Part shown: in pieces, positions 62,054 to 64,000 of the stretch | How the letters are laid out: each line of letters opens with the position of its first letter | Position numbering within the stretch: the first letter of the stretch is position 1 | NCBI GenBank assembly: GCA_932521035.1 | Contig: OW051497.1 | Span: 7,130,001 to 7,194,000 of the forward strand | Direction: 5' to 3' | Source of the DNA: Oscheius dolichura | Taxonomy: Eukaryota > Nematoda > Chromadorea > Rhabditida > Rhabditidae | Length of the DNA: 64,000 nucleotides | Made by a program: the position numbers and the translations under genes | Notes under the pieces: generated by a model | Database searches by the model: none | What the model saw: the letters and a program-made list of their open reading frames with translations, nothing else | Told to the model about the DNA's origin: nothing

Positions 62054-63084
62054 ATGGAATCTGTTTTTGTTGAGGATTATAATCTGTGCAGAAAGAAGAT
62101 GTTTCTTCTACAAAATCCTCCTCCAAAGCTTGTAACAACATACAGTGGACGATGAAAATAACTCTAAACAGTTTTCTTCTTCGCGTTTAATGTTGAAAAC
62201 TTACATATACACAAAAAGTAGAGATAATGTAACTGTAATCATGTACATTTCCAGTTGTCGAAATTTCCGCAGCTCTCGTTTTAGCACGAGAAACTTTCTC
62301 CCGATTAACTCATCCAAAGTGATTAACATTCTGGGAAAAACGTATGAACAGTCAAAAGAGACGTGCAAAGAAAGTATCTACGGAGCAGATAGGTGCACAG
62401 AAATCGATGATGTTTGTTGACCGACCAGGCTCTTACGGTCAGAGCAGGCAAGATGAGGAGAAGGAAACGCTTGGCACTCTTATCAACGACTGCTTACCAC
62501 CTCGGCTTGATATTGTGAACAAGGAAGAATAGAGGCATTCTGACGCCGATAAGTCTCTTCTCTTGTTTACAGTTAGCAAAGGACACGAGGAAGGGGAAGA
62601 AAGGCACAGATTTATTCATGAGTTACGAAATTGTGCGCCACGAAAAGCCATCTAGGAGGTCTATTCAAACCGGCAAACGTTCTAAAGGAACATATTGGAG
62701 GTCTTAAACGTATGCTGAGAGAAGAATGGCAGGTTAGATGCTTCCAGCGGCGGGGTTATAATTATAGAGCCGAACAGAGCCAATCTCGTGTTATTGCTGC
62801 AAATGACAGCCTTATTTAGTCCTAATAAACTTGATGGACCTATAAAAAGTACACACAATTTGGCAAGAGGGATAAATATAGTAGGCAGTTGTAGAGACAA
62901 GGTTGGAATTCCGAAGGTGGTGTCCCATTTCCAATTACAACTATTCCCTTCCATTGCTTCCTGTTTTAGGTGTTTATTTTCGTCTTTTTCTTCATTTCTT
63001 ATTTTATCAAGATTCCCCTTCCAACACCACCTTGACCATCACCACAACAAGAAAACACAGATTGTTTTTAATAAGTTTTATTAA
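62054..63084 (+). CDS. Unidentified seven-exon gene (~262 residues)
   Basis: Exons 62054-62131, 62172-62217, 62255-62318, 62352-62514, 62573-62700, 62733-62969 and 63012-63084 join in phase to a TAA, with introns of 32-58 nt typical of the window. The first half includes the helical segment IVEISAALVLARETFSRLTH and a basic patch (NQKRRAKK). The middle is charged (SYGQSRQDEEKETLGTLIND, KDTRKGKKGTDLF). Later come SSGGVIIIEPNRANLVLLLQ and a His-rich end. Junctions up to 62700 are convincing; the last two exons are less so. I recognise no family. If translation stopped by reading into the fourth intron, a 122-residue form would result. Confidence 0.45.
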
Positions 63085-63089
63085 CCACC

Positions 63090-64000
63090 AGAATACGGTA
63101 TCGAGTACTCAGGAGCGTAATATATAGTTTAATAGCCTTAATGTAGGAGATAGAGAACGACTGGGAAAGGGTGGGGGTGTGGGGTCACTAGTCGACTGGG
63201 ATTAACGAATGACACGGGCGATTCTCACAGGGGTTGTTGAACTAGTCTGATTCTAGGAGGAGGTAACCTGAAATAAAGAAGGGGGACACCGGCGAAAGAA
63301 GGTAGGAGTGAAGAGAAACATATCAACTACGCGAAGAACTAACAGAAACTGTGGGGGGAGGGAGGCGAAACGCTTTTGGGGGTCTGTACACTTCACCGGG
63401 AATATTCGAACAAATGTGCTTTTTGGGAAAGGATAGCAAATTATTCGGGAGAGAAGAAAAGCAGGAGAAATAACCCAAATAATCTACTAGATAACCCACA
63501 AACATGGAAATACAAGGAGGGGTACAAAACAACCTACACCGAGACTGGGGCACACCGAAAAGTACCACGAAAGACGTCTTTCACGCCTCCCGCACCAGAT
63601 CCCAGAGATTCGCACCTAGAGGGTCTAGCGGAGTTGGCTGAGTTCATACTATAATATTTACAGCGACCGGTGGGTCTCTTTCTCTTAGCGGGAAAAAGTC
63701 AAGGAAAATGAGAAAGAGCGCAAAAGAAAAGCTTTTTGAGGAAGTAGAACTACCGGTCACATGACAACAAAACAAAGACGATGTGTAAAAAGACTGGGGA
63801 AAGAGGCGTATGTATCACATCTATTGGTTTGGGGGGTGGATTATTGGATGCAGTATAACAAGCAGAGAGCCGTAGGACTGTAGAACTCTCACTATGCCTA
63901 TGAGATAACTATGAGACTAGTCTTTTTTTCAAGCTGCGCGAGTAAGGAGGATATAAAGGCGGAATAAAGATATATAAACACCGGGCTATATTTACAGAAC
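63090..64000. other. Right edge, no gene identified
   Basis: Purine-rich sequence that could be untranslated or 3' flanking DNA of a minus-strand gene lying beyond the window. The overlapping ORFs at 63323-63568 (-) and 63376-63654 (+) have no further support. Confidence 0.3.

Overview
The window is nuclear DNA from an animal, very probably a nematode. The genes have spliceosomal introns that are mostly only 35-60 nt long. One gene encodes a precursor with five copies of the KSAYMRFamide peptide, the signature of the nematode FLP-6 neuropeptides. Several start codons sit on or just behind a TTTCAG-type splice acceptor, as expected for spliced-leader trans-splicing. I read all exon structures by eye from frame continuity, intron phase and GT/GC-AG boundaries, without transcripts or database searches.

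Layout. 1-8.1 kb: a RING-finger gene (+), then repeat-rich DNA with a duplicated ~0.9 kb repeat and a 283 bp foldback element. 8.1-12.8 kb: a transthyretin-like secreted protein (-), an unidentified gene (-), a small Cys-rich secreted protein (+) and a 12-exon orphan with a coiled coil (+). 13.3-15.8 kb: striatin (-), with its N-terminal striatin domain and WD40 repeats. 17.0-36.1 kb: an alsin (ALS2)-like locus (+). It has an RCC1-like block at 17-19.9 kb and a PH-MORN-VPS9 block at 25.0-36.1 kb. A secreted Cys-rich gene (-) lies between the blocks, and another gene (-) lies inside a 7.9 kb intron that cuts the VPS9 domain in two. 36.4 kb: a possible 70-residue gene. 37.4-40.8 kb: Naa35/Mak10, the NatC auxiliary subunit (+). 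41.8-42.4 kb: the FLP-6-like neuropeptide precursor (-). 45.2-47.6 kb: a matrix metalloproteinase with cysteine switch, zinc site and hemopexin domain (-). 48.0-50.0 kb: a seven-transmembrane receptor (-). 55.3-61.7 kb: three secreted low-complexity proteins, one Gln/Pro/Tyr-rich (+), one Pro/Phe/Ser/Gly-rich (-) and one Gly-rich (-), which look like extracellular structural material. 62.1-63.1 kb: an unidentified seven-exon gene (+).

The genes do not form one pathway. They mix housekeeping and signalling genes (striatin, alsin, Naa35), neural genes (FLP-6, a receptor), extracellular matrix remodelling (the metalloproteinase) and matrix-like secreted proteins. The stretches at 2.6-8.1, 21.4-24.1, 42.4-45.2, 50-55.2 and 63.1-64 kb hold little recognisable coding sequence. 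Given how small the exons are, further genes could be hidden there.
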